From the NCBI RefSeq assembly GCF_001610895.1, contig NZ_CP011273.1, positions 3,472,001-3,536,000 on the forward strand: a stretch of 64,000 nt of DNA. The letters are read 5' to 3'. Below, piece by piece: positions 17,159 through 25,648 of the stretch. Below the pieces are notes generated by a model. That model was not told the origin of the DNA and did no database searches. It was given only the letters and a program-made list of their open reading frames with translations. Within the stretch, counting starts at the first letter, position 1. The number at the start of each line of letters is the position of its first letter. A program made the position numbers and the translations under genes. Origin of the DNA: Planctomyces sp. SH-PL62. Lineage in GTDB: Bacteria > Planctomycetota > Planctomycetia > Isosphaerales > Isosphaeraceae.

Positions 17159-17786
17159 GGTGCCTCCTCAGAGGGGTAAGGCGACTCCGGGAGGACCATC
17201 AGGATCAGGCCGCCCGGACGGGCGTCAGGCGCTTCGAGCCGCCGAAAGTCGGGGCCGAGAGCCAAGACGCGATCGAGCCCCGGCGCATGCGGAGGCGATG
17301 AGGAGCCTCAGGGGCTCCCGGTTGATTACCAGGCGAGGCGGCCTCGCTGGTCTCGGCGATGCGAATCGAATCGCCGTGCATGTCATGGGGCTCCTCGCCC
17401 GGTTGCAATGGGGCGAGGGCGAAGATGAGGCTCTCGCCGACGGCGAAAAAGCTCTCCGAGGATGTCGGGACCATCGCCCTGCGGCTCCGGTCCCGCTCTC
17501 GCATTCGATATCGTCCGGCTTCCGCCGGATCGCTGTCATCGAGAGGCCTTCCTGTGCGAGGGCCGGGTTCGATGCACGGGGCCCCGATCCCCGGCTCGCG
17601 GGACGTCCCCTATGGAGGGGGGACTCTCCCGGCTCGAACGCGGATCGTCCGGACGAATCCGGAGAAAGGCCGCATTCCAGCGCCCATCGATCAGCTCGTC
17701 GATGGGAACGCTGGAAAGGAGGACTTCATCGACGGGGCGGGAGGGGCTGAGGTTGCAAACCCTTCCGCGCCCATCGATCAGGCTGA
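17159..17786. other. Intergenic region with direct and inverted repeats, no confident gene
   Basis: I see no convincing gene in these 628 bp. Open frames on both strands lack ribosome binding sites or recognisable content. GCGCCCATCGATCAG occurs twice, at 17680-17694 and 17767-17781. The first copy is part of a dyad CCCATCGA (17683-17690) with TCGATGGG (17699-17706). The second copy lies directly beyond the stop of the RRM gene next to a GATCA-GGC-TGATC hairpin and might serve as its 3' end. Confidence 0.4.
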
Positions 17787-18170
17787 TCAATAGCGGCGAC
17801 CGCCGCCACCGCCACCGTAGCCGCCGCCGCCACCGCCGTAGCCGCCGCCGCCACCACCACCGTAGCCGCCGCCGCCGCCGGTGCGGGGCTCACGGGGCTT
17901 GGCTTCGTTGACGGTCAGGTTGCGGCCGTCGTAGTTGTGACCGTTCAGGGCCTGGATGGCCGCCTGGGCTTCGGCGTCCGAGCCCATCTCGACGAAGCCG
18001 AAGCCCTTCGAGCGGTTAGTGTCCCGATCGACGACCACCTGGGCGCTCTGCACGGTCCCGTAGGGCGTGAACAGCTCCTCCAGATCGGTGGAGGTGATGT
18101 TGTAGGTCAGATTCCCAACGTAAAGCTTTCTGGACAAGATCAGCTCCGAGGCGAAAGATTCGACCCGCAT
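17787..18170 (-). CDS. RRM RNA-binding protein with glycine-rich tail
   Basis: A 127-residue protein. One RNA recognition motif spans about residues 14-92, with RNP2 LYVGNL at 16-21 and RNP1 KGFGFVEM at 55-62. A C-terminal tail of Gly-Gly-Tyr repeats ends in GGRRY. This is the layout of bacterial cold-inducible Rbp proteins, which bind RNA and are thought to act as chaperones at low temperature. The ATG at 18170 is preceded by GGGGAG. A start closer to 'LSRKLYVGN' is less likely. The frame runs further upstream but only through leader repeats. The gene is probably preceded by a leader of about 165 nt with unusual repeats. Confidence 0.9.
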   Translation of the reverse strand: MRVESFASELILSRKLYVGNLTYNITSTDLEELFTPYGTVQSAQVVVDRDTNRSKGFGFVEMGSDAEAQAAIQALNGHNYDGRNLTVNEAKPREPRTGGGGGYGGGGGGGYGGGGGGYGGGGGGRRY

Positions 18171-18196
18171 GGTGCTCCCCGGGTCGAGAAGGAAGG

Positions 18197-18235
18197 TGGG
18201 CCCTAGATGGGCCCCGGTGGGCCCCAGGTGGGCCC
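18197..18235. repeat. Four phased TGGGCCC repeats in the RRM gene leader
   Basis: TGGGCCC occurs at 18197, 18208, 18218 and 18229, so spacings are 11, 10 and 11 bp, one DNA helical turn each. Each core GGGCCC is palindromic. The array lies 27-65 bp upstream of the RRM start codon. In RNA the copies could pair with each other, and in DNA they would present the same face of the helix to a protein. Confidence 0.6.
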
Positions 18236-18342
18236 GAAAGGCTGGAAAAGGCGAGAGATGGGCGATGAGGCCTCGGGGAGTGCCAGCGGCGCCGCTCGGT
18301 CGACAGACCAACCGAGTGAAGCATAACAGAAGCTGGAAACGA

Positions 18343-18370
18343 TGAATAGGAAAAACGAGATTTTTTTCAA
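18343..18370 (-). promoter_or_regulatory. Candidate promoter of the RRM gene
   Basis: On the minus strand, -35 TTGAAA (18365-18370) and -10 TATTCA (18343-18348) are 16 bp apart in a locally AT-rich patch. Transcription from here gives a leader of about 165 nt that contains the TGGGCCC array. Long leaders are common on cold-shock mRNAs. Confidence 0.4.
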
Positions 18371-18503
18371 CATCCGTCCAAACGCGTGAAATGGCCCGCG
18401 TCGACGCCCCCTCGCGTAGAATGTCCTCGCCCGGATCTCCTGCGGGTTCGAGGGCGACCGCGGCCGAGATCCGGCGACGCTGAACCGGAAGGGCTGGAGC
18501 GAC

Positions 18504-18854
18504 ATGACCCGGACCGATGAGAATCTCGTCAAGCTGTTCGTCCGCCTGCGGGAAGAACTCCGGGACGTCCCCGCGGTGGGCCTCGCCTTGAAGGCGCAGG
18601 GGGGCGACGTCACGCTGAGGGTCCGGAGCGAGGAGACGGCCGGAGATGAGCGTTCCCCGTTCTTCGCCCTGGTCGTCGGCGCCGCCGAGCGCGACGGCGC
18701 CTATCGGATCTCCTACCGGCCCAGCGGCACGCCGCTGGCGGAACCCGGCGTGACGATCGTCGCCGCGGACTCCGCCGACGAGCTGTTCGGGCTTGTTTGG
18801 GATCGCGTCGACGCGGAGCGGCGGCGGATCGACGCTCATCGCGGCGGGGCCTGA
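18504..18854 (+). CDS. Hypothetical protein, 116 residues
   Basis: A small soluble acidic protein of no recognised family. It begins 'MTRTDENLVKLFVRLREEL' and ends near 'ELFGLVWDRVDAERRRIDAHRG', with predicted helices at both ends and beta strands in the middle ('DVTLRVRSEETAGDERSPFF'). Codon use matches its neighbours. The start ATG follows 'GGAGCGAC', an acceptable ribosome binding site. It is divergent from the RRM gene and converges on the DUF72 gene, with the two 3' ends overlapping by 19 bp. No context suggests a role. Confidence 0.65.
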   Translation: MTRTDENLVKLFVRLREELRDVPAVGLALKAQGGDVTLRVRSEETAGDERSPFFALVVGAAERDGAYRISYRPSGTPLAEPGVTIVAADSADELFGLVWDRVDAERRRIDAHRGGA

Positions 18855-19585
18855 AGCCGATCCAGCACGGCCAGGGCGTCGCTCGTCGCCGCGCCTTCGG
18901 CCGTGTTGTCGAAGATGCACCAGACGGGCCCGTCGCCGGCCTCGGCGGCGAGCCGATCCGCCAGGGCGTCGCGATCGGAGTCGGGATACGCCGAATGGTA
19001 CATCACCGGCGACCCGTGCAGGCGGTGGTAGATCAAGCCTCGCCAGCCGCCGGGCTCCGCCGCCCGGGGGACGACGGCGGGATCGGCCGCGACGCGGGCG
19101 GCCTCGTGATCGGCGAGCAGCCGGTCCGCTTCGGGCTCGAACCAGCTTCGGTGTCGGGGCTCCCAGGCGACGCCCCCGTCGTACCGCCGCCTCAGCGCCT
19201 CCAGAAACGCGGCGGCGACCCCGCGGTCGAAGGCCAGGCTCGGGGGGAGTTGCACCAGGAGCGGGCCTCGCTTCGCCCCCAGCTGGGCGGTCTCGTCGAG
19301 GAAGCGGTCGAGCGGCTCGCCCGCGCCGACGAGGCGGCGATCATGGGTGATCTCCCGGGGGACCTTGATCGAGAACGAGAAGCCGGCCGGCGTCTCCGCC
19401 GCCCATCGGGCGTACGTGGACGGCCGATGGGGGCGGTAGAACGACGAGTTGATCTCGACGGCCGGGAACCTCCGCGCGTAGCGCTCCAGATGGCTCCCCT
19501 CCTCGGGGAAGCTCCCGGCGTGCTCCTTGGGGATGGACCAGCCGGCGCACCCGATGCGCGCGTCGAGGCGGGGGGGGCGACCCAT
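18836..19585 (-). CDS. DUF72 (YecE-like) TIM-barrel protein
   Basis: A 249-residue protein of the DUF72/YecE family, a TIM-barrel fold of unknown biochemical role found in many bacteria. Family landmarks are visible: 'IGCAGWSIPKEH' at the N-terminus, 'VEINSSFYR' near 45, 'FSFSIKVPREITH' near 70, 'LLVQLPPS' near 110, 'WEPRHRSW' near 140, and 'YHRLHGSP' and 'CIFDNTAEGAA' near the end. Length and motif order are normal. The gene converges on the small plus-strand gene at 18504. Function cannot be deduced from context. Confidence 0.9.
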   Translation of the reverse strand: MGRPPRLDARIGCAGWSIPKEHAGSFPEEGSHLERYARRFPAVEINSSFYRPHRPSTYARWAAETPAGFSFSIKVPREITHDRRLVGAGEPLDRFLDETAQLGAKRGPLLVQLPPSLAFDRGVAAAFLEALRRRYDGGVAWEPRHRSWFEPEADRLLADHEAARVAADPAVVPRAAEPGGWRGLIYHRLHGSPVMYHSAYPDSDRDALADRLAAEAGDGPVWCIFDNTAEGAATSDALAVLDRLQAPPR

Positions 19586-19781
19586 CCCGGGCTCCTTCGA
19601 AGGTGAGACCGCGAGCGACGCCGAATGGACGGGCGTCCGGCCGTCGCGTCGCCGATCGTCTCAAAGCAAGGGGCGTGCCGACCCGACCCGCTCCGACGTT
19701 TTCGATCACGGGACCCGGGAAGGAACGCCGACTGCTCCCGCGTCGCCGCGATCGAGACTCGCCCTCGCCGTCCGGACCTCC

Positions 19782-19790
19782 TGGTATAAT
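19782..19790 (+). promoter_or_regulatory. Extended -10 promoter element of the aldo/keto reductase gene
   Basis: TGGTATAAT is a perfect extended -10 box (TGnTATAAT), rare in this GC-rich sequence. It ends 40 bp before the ATG at 19830. No good -35 box is seen at 17 bp, which is typical for extended -10 promoters. Confidence 0.6.
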
Positions 19791-19829
19791 CGAGCGGTCC
19801 CGGGTCATCCCAGACAGGAGACGCATCCG

Positions 19830-20807
19830 ATGGAACGTCGAGGCTTTCTCAAGGGCACGTCCGCCGCCGGTCTTCTGGCCCTGCTCGATCCCGCGTACGT
19901 GCGGGCCAGGGAGGCCTTCCAGGCCGGCTCGCCGCCTTCCCAGCTCGTGCCGAAGCGGCCTTACGGCAGGGCGAAGGACTCGATCTCGATGATCGGCTTC
20001 GGCGGCATCATCGTCATGGACGTGACGCCCGAGCAGGCCTCGCGATACGTCGGCGAGGCCGTGGATCGAGGCGTCAACTACTTCGACGTGGCCCCTTCCT
20101 ACGGCAACGCCCAGGAGCGGCTCGGACCGGCCCTCAAGCCCCATCGCGACGGCTGCTTCCTCGCCTGCAAGACGACCGAGCGGGAGGCGGCCGGGGCTCG
20201 CGGGGAGTTGGAGGAGTCGTTGCGGGTCCTGCAGACCGATCGGCTCGACCTCTATCAGCTCCATGCGCTGACGAGCCTGGAGGACGTCGACCGGGCCTTC
20301 GCGCCGGGAGGGGCGATGGAGGTTTTCCTGAAGGCCAGGGAGCGCGGCCAAGTCCGCTACCTCGGCTTCTCGGCCCACAGCGAGGAGGCGGCCCATGCGG
20401 CGATGGATCGCCATGATTTCGACTCGATCCTGTTTCCCCTGGGCTTCCCGACCTGGATCAAGGAGGGGTTCGGTCCCTCGGTCCACAAGCGCGCCCAGGA
20501 AGGTGGGAAGGCGATCCTGGCCCTCAAGGCGATGGCCCACCGGAAATGGACGGTCCAGCCGGAGGATCGCAAGTGGAACAAGACCTGGTACGAGCCTTTC
20601 GATCAGCTCGATCAGGTGTCGCTGGGGCTGCGGTTCACCAACGATCTGCCGGTCCACGCCATGATCCCGCCGGGACACTGGGACCTCTTCAAGATGGCGG
20701 TCGAGCTGGCCCAGGCGGGGGCGCTGACGCCCCTCAACGACGCCGAGCGCGAGATCGTCGCCGCGATCGCCCAGGACGGCGAGCCGATCTTCGAGAAGAA
20801 GGCCTGA
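19830..20807 (+). CDS. Aldo/keto reductase with Tat signal
   Basis: A 325-residue NADPH-type aldo/keto reductase. The N-terminus 'MERRGFLKGTSAAGLLALL' carries a twin-arginine motif (RRGFLK), so the folded enzyme is probably exported by the Tat system. A tatC gene is in this window. The catalytic tetrad is visible: D86 and Y91 in 'YFDVAPSYG', K114 in 'ACKTTE' and H145 in 'LYQLHAL'. The start at 19830 is chosen for its AGGAG ribosome binding site and the Tat signal. The frame extends upstream without either. Planctomycetes carry many such Tat-exported sugar-type oxidoreductases. The substrate is unknown. Confidence 0.9.
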   Translation: MERRGFLKGTSAAGLLALLDPAYVRAREAFQAGSPPSQLVPKRPYGRAKDSISMIGFGGIIVMDVTPEQASRYVGEAVDRGVNYFDVAPSYGNAQERLGPALKPHRDGCFLACKTTEREAAGARGELEESLRVLQTDRLDLYQLHALTSLEDVDRAFAPGGAMEVFLKARERGQVRYLGFSAHSEEAAHAAMDRHDFDSILFPLGFPTWIKEGFGPSVHKRAQEGGKAILALKAMAHRKWTVQPEDRKWNKTWYEPFDQLDQVSLGLRFTNDLPVHAMIPPGHWDLFKMAVELAQAGALTPLNDAEREIVAAIAQDGEPIFEKKA

Positions 20808-20831
20808 CGCGGTTCAACCGGGCCGATCGCG

Positions 20832-21284
20832 CTAGCGCTTTCCCCTTCGGATCGCGTGGAGCGTCTCGTCCAGCTTGGAGAGGAAGCGGGACCGATCGAC
20901 CTTGGAGAAGGCCGACGGCCCGCCGCCGAACTCGCCCGACTGCCTCAGCATATCGTGCAGGGCGCGGGTGGCGAGCGCCTCGCCGATGGCGTCCTCGGTG
21001 AAGGCGTATCCCTTCGGGTTCAGCACTCGCGCGTCGGCCTTCAGGCAGCGCTCCGCCAGGGGGATGTCCGAGGTGATCGCGACGTCCCCAACGCCGACGC
21101 GATCGGCGATCCAGTCGTCGGCCGCGTCGAATCCGCCCCGGACCACGACCAGCTCGATCAGCGCGTCCCTGGGCGTGAACAGCAGCGAGTTCGAGACCAC
21201 GAAGACCTTGGCCTCGTGGCGTCGGGCGACCCGGTAGATCTCATCCTTGACCGGGCAGGCGTCGGCATCGACGTAGATTGGCAT
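20832..21284 (-). CDS. YaiI/YqxD family protein (DUF188, UPF0178)
   Basis: A 150-residue protein of the UPF0178 family, a PIN-like fold whose acidic residues suggest nuclease activity that has not been shown biochemically. It begins 'MPIYVDADACPVKDEIYRVA', the family signature, followed by 'VFVVSNS', 'GFDAADDWIADR' and 'VAITSDIPLAERCL', and ends in a basic tail (HAIRRGKR). Length is normal. It converges on the aldo/keto reductase gene with 24 bp between the stops. It is not part of an obvious operon. Confidence 0.92.
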   Translation of the reverse strand: MPIYVDADACPVKDEIYRVARRHEAKVFVVSNSLLFTPRDALIELVVVRGGFDAADDWIADRVGVGDVAITSDIPLAERCLKADARVLNPKGYAFTEDAIGEALATRALHDMLRQSGEFGGGPSAFSKVDRSRFLSKLDETLHAIRRGKR

Positions 21285-21443
21285 CGGCTGGGCGTCCCGA
21301 CGTGGCGTGAGAGGGCGATCGGCATGGCTGGGGGCCGTTGGACGACCCCTCCCATTCTACGAGGAAAGTCCAGCCAGATCGGCCGGAAGACCTCGCCGCC
21401 AGCCTGCATTTCCGCGAGACCGACGCAGGTTGACTGCGCCATA

Positions 21444-21629
21444 ATGGACTGCCGACCGGCGACACGGGAGGGCGAACCGGCCCTCGTGTGGACCTGGGAC
21501 GGCAACGACGAGATGGACCCGGCGCAGGGCCGAGGCCGGACCGTGGCGAGGGGCGACGAACTCCACGGGTTGATCGTCTTCCACGGCGGCGACGAGTCGG
21601 AATTCCGGGCGATCAGGAAGGGCCGTTGA
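21444..21629 (+). CDS. Small conserved-type protein (DGNDEMDPAQGRG motif)
   Basis: A 61-residue protein. The segment 'VWTWDGNDEMDPAQGRG' followed by 'GDELHGLIVFHGGDESEFRA' resembles a small family of uncharacterised bacterial proteins in which 'WxGNDEMDxxxGRGWA' and 'IFxHxGDDSxF' are conserved. That comparison is from memory. No strong ribosome binding site is visible before the ATG, so the start is uncertain and the frame is open further upstream. Function unknown. It precedes the DUF2293 gene by 53 bp on the same strand and may be co-transcribed with it. Confidence 0.5.
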   Translation: MDCRPATREGEPALVWTWDGNDEMDPAQGRGRTVARGDELHGLIVFHGGDESEFRAIRKGR

Positions 21630-21682
21630 GCCGAGGCGGAAACGACCGAAGATCGAGGCCGTTCAAGCTCGGCGGATGATCC

Positions 21683-22432
21683 ATGAACAAGACGGAGGCG
21701 AACGAGCAAGGCATGGACAGCCAAACTTACCAACCAGGCCCGACACCGGACAGCGTACGGGCCGCCGATGGGAAGGTCGTGGCCATACCGGAGGGCTGGG
21801 CGCTGCTCCCTCCGGGGGATGCCGGGCTGACTCGTCGGGTGAAGGCCGCCGGGGATCATTGGATCGTCCAGGAGAAGGTGGGGCGCAGGACGTTCTCCAG
21901 GGGCGTGTGGGCGGCGGCGGAGAGCATCGAGCGGATTCGGGCCGAACTCGAAGCCGAGCGATCCACCGAGGGCTACGCCAGGAAGAGGGAGGCCGCCTCT
22001 CGGCGGCGAGAGCAGGCGCAGGCCGAGTACGTCGAGGACTTCCACGGGGCCGTGGTGGCGTTCCTCGGCTTCCACGCCGATCACGCCGGGCTCGCCGATC
22101 GCCTCGCTCGGGCCGTCGCCGACCACGCCACGCCGGTGGGAAGCGGGACCGTGGCCCGGACCGAACGCATCCCGATCGAGCGGCGGGCCGAGGCCGCCGT
22201 GATCGCCTGGATGCGGCACCAGACCACCGGCTACGACGGCATGACGATCCCCAGGGTCAAGGGGAAACGGCGGGAGGTCCGTCGGCTGCTGGCCCGGCGG
22301 TCGCAGGAGCTGTTGCAGCGCTATCGCAGCGGCGAGCCGGTCGTGGATGAATGCCCGCTAGAGAGGGCGTTGGCGGACGGCGTCCGAGGCGGGACGACCG
22401 AGGGAGGAACCGAAGAGGCGACATCAGCCTGA
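21683..22432 (+). CDS. DUF2293-type protein
   Basis: A 249-residue soluble protein. The N-terminal 120 residues include a basic, helical segment. The C-terminal region around 'TPVGSGTVARTERIPIERRAEAAVIAWMRHQTT' (described here in part) and 'IPRVKGKRREVRRLLARRS' matches what I recall of the DUF2293 domain, a small basic helical domain of unknown role. The start ATG is poorly supported by a ribosome binding site (AUGAUCC). A second ATG ten residues in is possible. No operon partner beyond the small gene upstream. Confidence 0.7.
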   Translation: MNKTEANEQGMDSQTYQPGPTPDSVRAADGKVVAIPEGWALLPPGDAGLTRRVKAAGDHWIVQEKVGRRTFSRGVWAAAESIERIRAELEAERSTEGYARKREAASRRREQAQAEYVEDFHGAVVAFLGFHADHAGLADRLARAVADHATPVGSGTVARTERIPIERRAEAAVIAWMRHQTTGYDGMTIPRVKGKRREVRRLLARRSQELLQRYRSGEPVVDECPLERALADGVRGGTTEGGTEEATSA

Positions 22433-22683
22433 GGCTATCCACTCGCCTTTCAGGATGCACCCCCTCGACCCGCACTGGACGCTTCCCAGCCGCCTGGAGG
22501 AAAGCCCGACGGCCCAGATGATCCAGATCAGCGGATTCATCACCGACCCAGGATTTTGAAGCGGGAGGCACCGCGGAAAGGGCCGACCCACCTGAAAAGG
22601 AAGCGTCGAGGCGGAGCTGCGCGATCCGAATGGGTGACGCGCAGGGCTCCGCGACGCGCGGATTTCTCGGCCCGAGGGGCCGA

Positions 22684-23214
22684 TCAGGGGCGATCCGAGA
22701 GGGTGGCGAAGATGCCCTGCATGAAGGCGGGGAGGTCTTCGGGCGTGCGGCTGGTGACGAGGTTGCCGTCGCGGACGCAGGCGCCGTCCTGCCAGACGCC
22801 GCCGGCGTTCTCGACGTCGTCGCGGATGGCGAAGAAGCCGGTGATGTTGCGACCCTTGATGCAACGGGCCGAGCAGAGCATCCAGGGGCCGTGGCAGATG
22901 GCCGCGACGACCTTGCCGAGGCTGGCGGCGCGGGCGACCAGCTCGACCATCGCCGGGGTGCGCCGCATGTGGTCGGGCGAGTAGCCGCCGGGGATCACCA
23001 CCAGGTCGAAGTCTTCCGCCTTGACGTCGGCGGCGGCCACGTCGGACTTGGCGGGGTAGCCATGCTTCGAGGCGTAGGTCTCGCCGGCCCTGGGGCCGAC
23101 GATCTTGACGTCGCAGCCGGCCTCGCGGAGCCGATAGACGGGGTACCAGAGTTCCAGGTCCTCGTAGAACTTCTCGACCAGGACCGCGGCCGATTTGCCG
23201 CTCAGATTGCTCAT
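22684..23214 (-). CDS. DJ-1/PfpI family protein (type 1 glutamine amidotransferase-like)
   Basis: A 176-residue protein of the DJ-1/PfpI superfamily. The nucleophile elbow is 'AICHGPW' with C107 and H108. An acidic partner is available in 'EKFYEDLE' near residue 18. 'VVIPGGYSPDHMR' is typical of PfpI-type members annotated as proteases, deglycases or general stress proteins. Which activity applies cannot be decided from the sequence. It lies 62 bp downstream of the epimerase gene on the same strand and is probably co-transcribed with it. Confidence 0.92.
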   Translation of the reverse strand: MSNLSGKSAAVLVEKFYEDLELWYPVYRLREAGCDVKIVGPRAGETYASKHGYPAKSDVAAADVKAEDFDLVVIPGGYSPDHMRRTPAMVELVARAASLGKVVAAICHGPWMLCSARCIKGRNITGFFAIRDDVENAGGVWQDGACVRDGNLVTSRTPEDLPAFMQGIFATLSDRP

Positions 23215-23276
23215 GGGGGTTCCTTCGCTGGGGTGGTTGTGCGGGTTTGATACGGGTGTGCGGCCTGGGGCGAGCG

Positions 23277-24298
23277 TCAGCCGCGGGCGGACGTGGCGCG
23301 GTCCGCGGAGGCGTGCTCGACCATGGAGCGCTTGATGGCCTCTTCGAAGCCGAAGGGAGGCTGGTAGCCCAGCAGTTTGCGGGCCTTGTCGATCGAGAAG
23401 TCGAGGTTGAGGCCCAGGAACTTGTATCGGGCCTTGTTGATGATCGGCGCGTCCTTGCGGCCGCGGAGCCGGGCGCCCCCCTCGACGATGGTGGCCAGGA
23501 ACTTGGCCAGCTTCAGGGGGATCTTCCGCGAAGGGGCGGGGAGCCCGGCCAGCTCGGCGACGCGGCCGATGAACCGGCGCTTGCTGACGGCCTCGCCGTC
23601 GGTGAGGTTGAAGACCTCGCCCACGGCCCCGGGGGCCTCGGCGGCCAGGAAGATCCCGTGCACGAGATTCTTGGCGTAGATGCAGTTCAGGGCCTGCTCG
23701 CCCGAGCCGAAGTAGGCGAAGGTCCCCCGCCGGAGGTTGGTGAGGAGCTTGGGGAGGACGGTGCGGTCGCGCTCGCCGTAGATGAATCCGGGGCGGACGA
23801 CGACGATCGGCAGGCCCTTCTCCTTGCCGTACCGGAGGGCCAGGGCCTCGGCTTCGGTCTTGGAGCGGGTGTAGGCGTCGAGGGAGTCGGCGGCGGGGGG
23901 GTGGTCTCGTCGGTGCCGTGGTGGTCGCGGCCCTCGTAGACGCCGAGCGAGCTGACGTGGACGAATCGCTCGACCTTGGCGGCGACGGCGGCGTCGAGGA
24001 GGAGGCGGAGGGCGTCGACGTTGAGCCGGCGGAACTCGGCGAGGGTCCCCCAGTCGCCGACCTTGGCGGCGCAGTTGAAGATCCAGTCGGCGCCGGCCGC
24101 TCCCCGGGCGAGGGCGTCGGCGTCCTCGAGGTCGCCGACGACCTTCTCGACGCCCCACTCGTCCAGCTTTCGGACGTCGCTGGTGGGCCGGACTAGGGCG
24201 CGGACGCGGTGGCCCCGCTTGAGGGCCTCCTCGACCGCGTGGCCCCCCACGAGGCCGGTGGCGCCGGTCACGAAGATCGTCTTGGGACTGCTGCTCAT
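23277..24298 (-). CDS. NAD-dependent epimerase/dehydratase (SDR), frameshifted
   Basis: The product is split over two frames. The N-terminal part from the ATG at 24298 has the Rossmann motif TGATGLVGG (11-19) and reaches 'YEGRDHHGTDETTPP'. The continuation, beginning 'AADSLDAYTRSKTEAE' with the catalytic YxxxK, is in the next frame and runs to 23277. Adding one base to the G7 run at 23895-23901 restores a normal 340-residue extended SDR that ends with a family-like 'RKLLGYQPPFGFEEAIKRS'. The substrate is probably a nucleotide sugar or a sterol-like or dihydroflavonol-like ligand. I regard the break as a sequence error more than decay, because both halves are fully conserved-looking. Confidence 0.85.
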
Positions 24299-24644
24299 GG
24301 CTCTCGGATCTCGACCGCGGGAGGGATGCCGCCGACGGTCCGGGCGCGGTCAGGCTGCCGGTCCGCTCGGTGCGGGAGGGTTCGACGTCGACCCTCTTCG
24401 ATCCTACCCGATGGGACGCGGCGGTCAAACCGGCCTTCGCCGGGGCGGCCGCCCCGCGACGGAGTTAGGGGTGGCCTTGGGATCGTCGCTCGGTGTAGTC
24501 TGGAGGGTGTGGATCTCGTCGCCGCCGCCCCGCGGGCGGGGCTTTCCACTTCGAGTCGTGCGGGAATCGCGACGCGGCGCCGATCCGATCTGAGGAGCCG
24601 CGCCGACCGGGTCGGGATCGTGTAGACGGAAGGAATGGGTCGTC
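24299..24644. other. Divergent intergenic region between epimerase and DksA-like genes
   Basis: It carries the epimerase promoter (24401-24428) and, at its right end, GGAAGGAA about 10 nt before the DksA-like start codon. I found no convincing plus-strand promoter and no gene here. Confidence 0.5.
24401..24428 (-). promoter_or_regulatory. Candidate promoter of the epimerase gene
   Basis: On the minus strand, -35 TTGACC (24423-24428) and -10 TAGGAT (24401-24406) are 16 bp apart. The -35 box matches the consensus in five of six bases. The leader to the ATG at 24298 would be about 95 nt. Confidence 0.5.
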
Positions 24645-25031
24645 ATGGCCGCCAGCCTCAAGCCGGAAGAGATCGAATCGTTTCGTCGCCTGCTGGTGGA
24701 CCTGGACGACCGGCTTCGCGGCAACGTCGACCGCATGACCGACGAGGCCCTGCGGCGGAATCAGAACGAGGCGAGCACGAACCTCTCGAACGTCCCTCTG
24801 CACATGGCCGACGTGGGGACCGAGAACTACGACCAGGAGTTCACCCTCGGGCTGATCGAGAACGAGCAGGAGACGCTCAAGCTCATCGGCGAGGCCCTGG
24901 GTCGGGTCCGGGACGGCCACTACGGACGCTGCCTCGAGTGCGAGCAGCCCGTCGCCAGGGCCCGGCTGGAGGCCCTCCCTTACACCCGCTACTGCATCGA
25001 ATGCGCACGGAAGCTGGAGAACCCGGAATGA
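24645..25031 (+). CDS. DksA/TraR-family C4 zinc-finger regulator
   Basis: A 128-residue protein. The N-terminal half is a helical, coiled-coil-forming region. The C-terminal DksA/TraR zinc finger has its four cysteines at C96, C99, C117 and C120 (CLECE...YCIEC). DksA proteins bind in the RNA polymerase secondary channel and adjust initiation with ppGpp. Many planctomycete paralogues are of this short TraR/YocK type and may not have the acidic tip of true DksA. The ATG has GGAAGGAA upstream. Its stop overlaps the lspA start (ATGA), so the two are translationally coupled, an arrangement seen widely in bacteria. Confidence 0.92.
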   Translation: MAASLKPEEIESFRRLLVDLDDRLRGNVDRMTDEALRRNQNEASTNLSNVPLHMADVGTENYDQEFTLGLIENEQETLKLIGEALGRVRDGHYGRCLECEQPVARARLEALPYTRYCIECARKLENPE

Positions 25032-25597
25032 CTCGACGGGTCGCGATGAGCCGCTGGATCCTGTTCTGGGCCCTGGCGCTTGGGGGCGCCGCCTTCGATC
25101 TGACGACCAAGGCCCTCGTCTTCGAACGGGTCGGCCCGCCCCCGTCGGCGCCGGTGACGCTGATCCCCGACGTGCTGGAGCTGCACACCAGCCACAACCC
25201 CGGCGCGCTCTGGGGTTTCGGCCGCGACATGCCCCACAGCAGCCTGATCTTCGCCGGGCTCTCCGTGGTGGCGGGGATCGCGATCGTCGCCTGGCTGTTC
25301 GTCGCCGGCGCGGCGTCGAGCCTCCCCCTGACGATCGCCCTGGGGCTGATCATGGCGGGCGCCCTGGGGAACTGCTACGACCGCCTGAAGTTCGGCCACG
25401 TCCGGGACTTCGTGCACTTCCACATCGACGCGATCAACTTCGACTGCGCCATCTTCAACTTCGCCGACAACATGCTGGTCGCCGGGGCCCTGACCCTGGT
25501 CCTCTTCGCCCTTCGGCCCGATCCGATCCCGGCGCCGGCCGACGAGGCCCCGTCCCCGTCCCACGCCAGGGATGCGGAGTCGCTGCCGACCCCGTGA
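25028..25597 (+). CDS. lspA: Lipoprotein signal peptidase II
   Basis: A 189-residue inner-membrane aspartic protease. It removes the signal peptide of diacylglyceryl-prolipoproteins. Four TM helices are visible. The two conserved catalytic-site regions are 'GNCYDRLKFGHVRDFV' and 'FNFADNML', each contributing an essential Asp. The start at 25028 is chosen because it overlaps the upstream stop (ATGA). A second ATG six codons on (MSRWIL) is possible. The C-terminus carries an extra Pro-rich tail of about 25 residues. Several genes in this window encode lipoproteins that would be its substrates. Confidence 0.95.
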   Translation: MTRRVAMSRWILFWALALGGAAFDLTTKALVFERVGPPPSAPVTLIPDVLELHTSHNPGALWGFGRDMPHSSLIFAGLSVVAGIAIVAWLFVAGAASSLPLTIALGLIMAGALGNCYDRLKFGHVRDFVHFHIDAINFDCAIFNFADNMLVAGALTLVLFALRPDPIPAPADEAPSPSHARDAESLPTP

Positions 25598-25648
25598 GCC
25601 GGGATTCGCGTCGATCGGGGATCGGTCCGCGACCCGGCGCTCGTCCGC

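Noticed and set aside
17205-17504. A possible 99-residue gene on the minus strand
   Set aside because: No ribosome binding site, no recognisable sequence and no conserved neighbours. Left as intergenic.
17790-17885. CRISPR-like or satellite repeat suggested by regular CCGCCGCC spacing
   Set aside because: It is the coding sequence of the Gly-rich tail of the RRM protein (Gly and Tyr codons), not an array of repeats and spacers.
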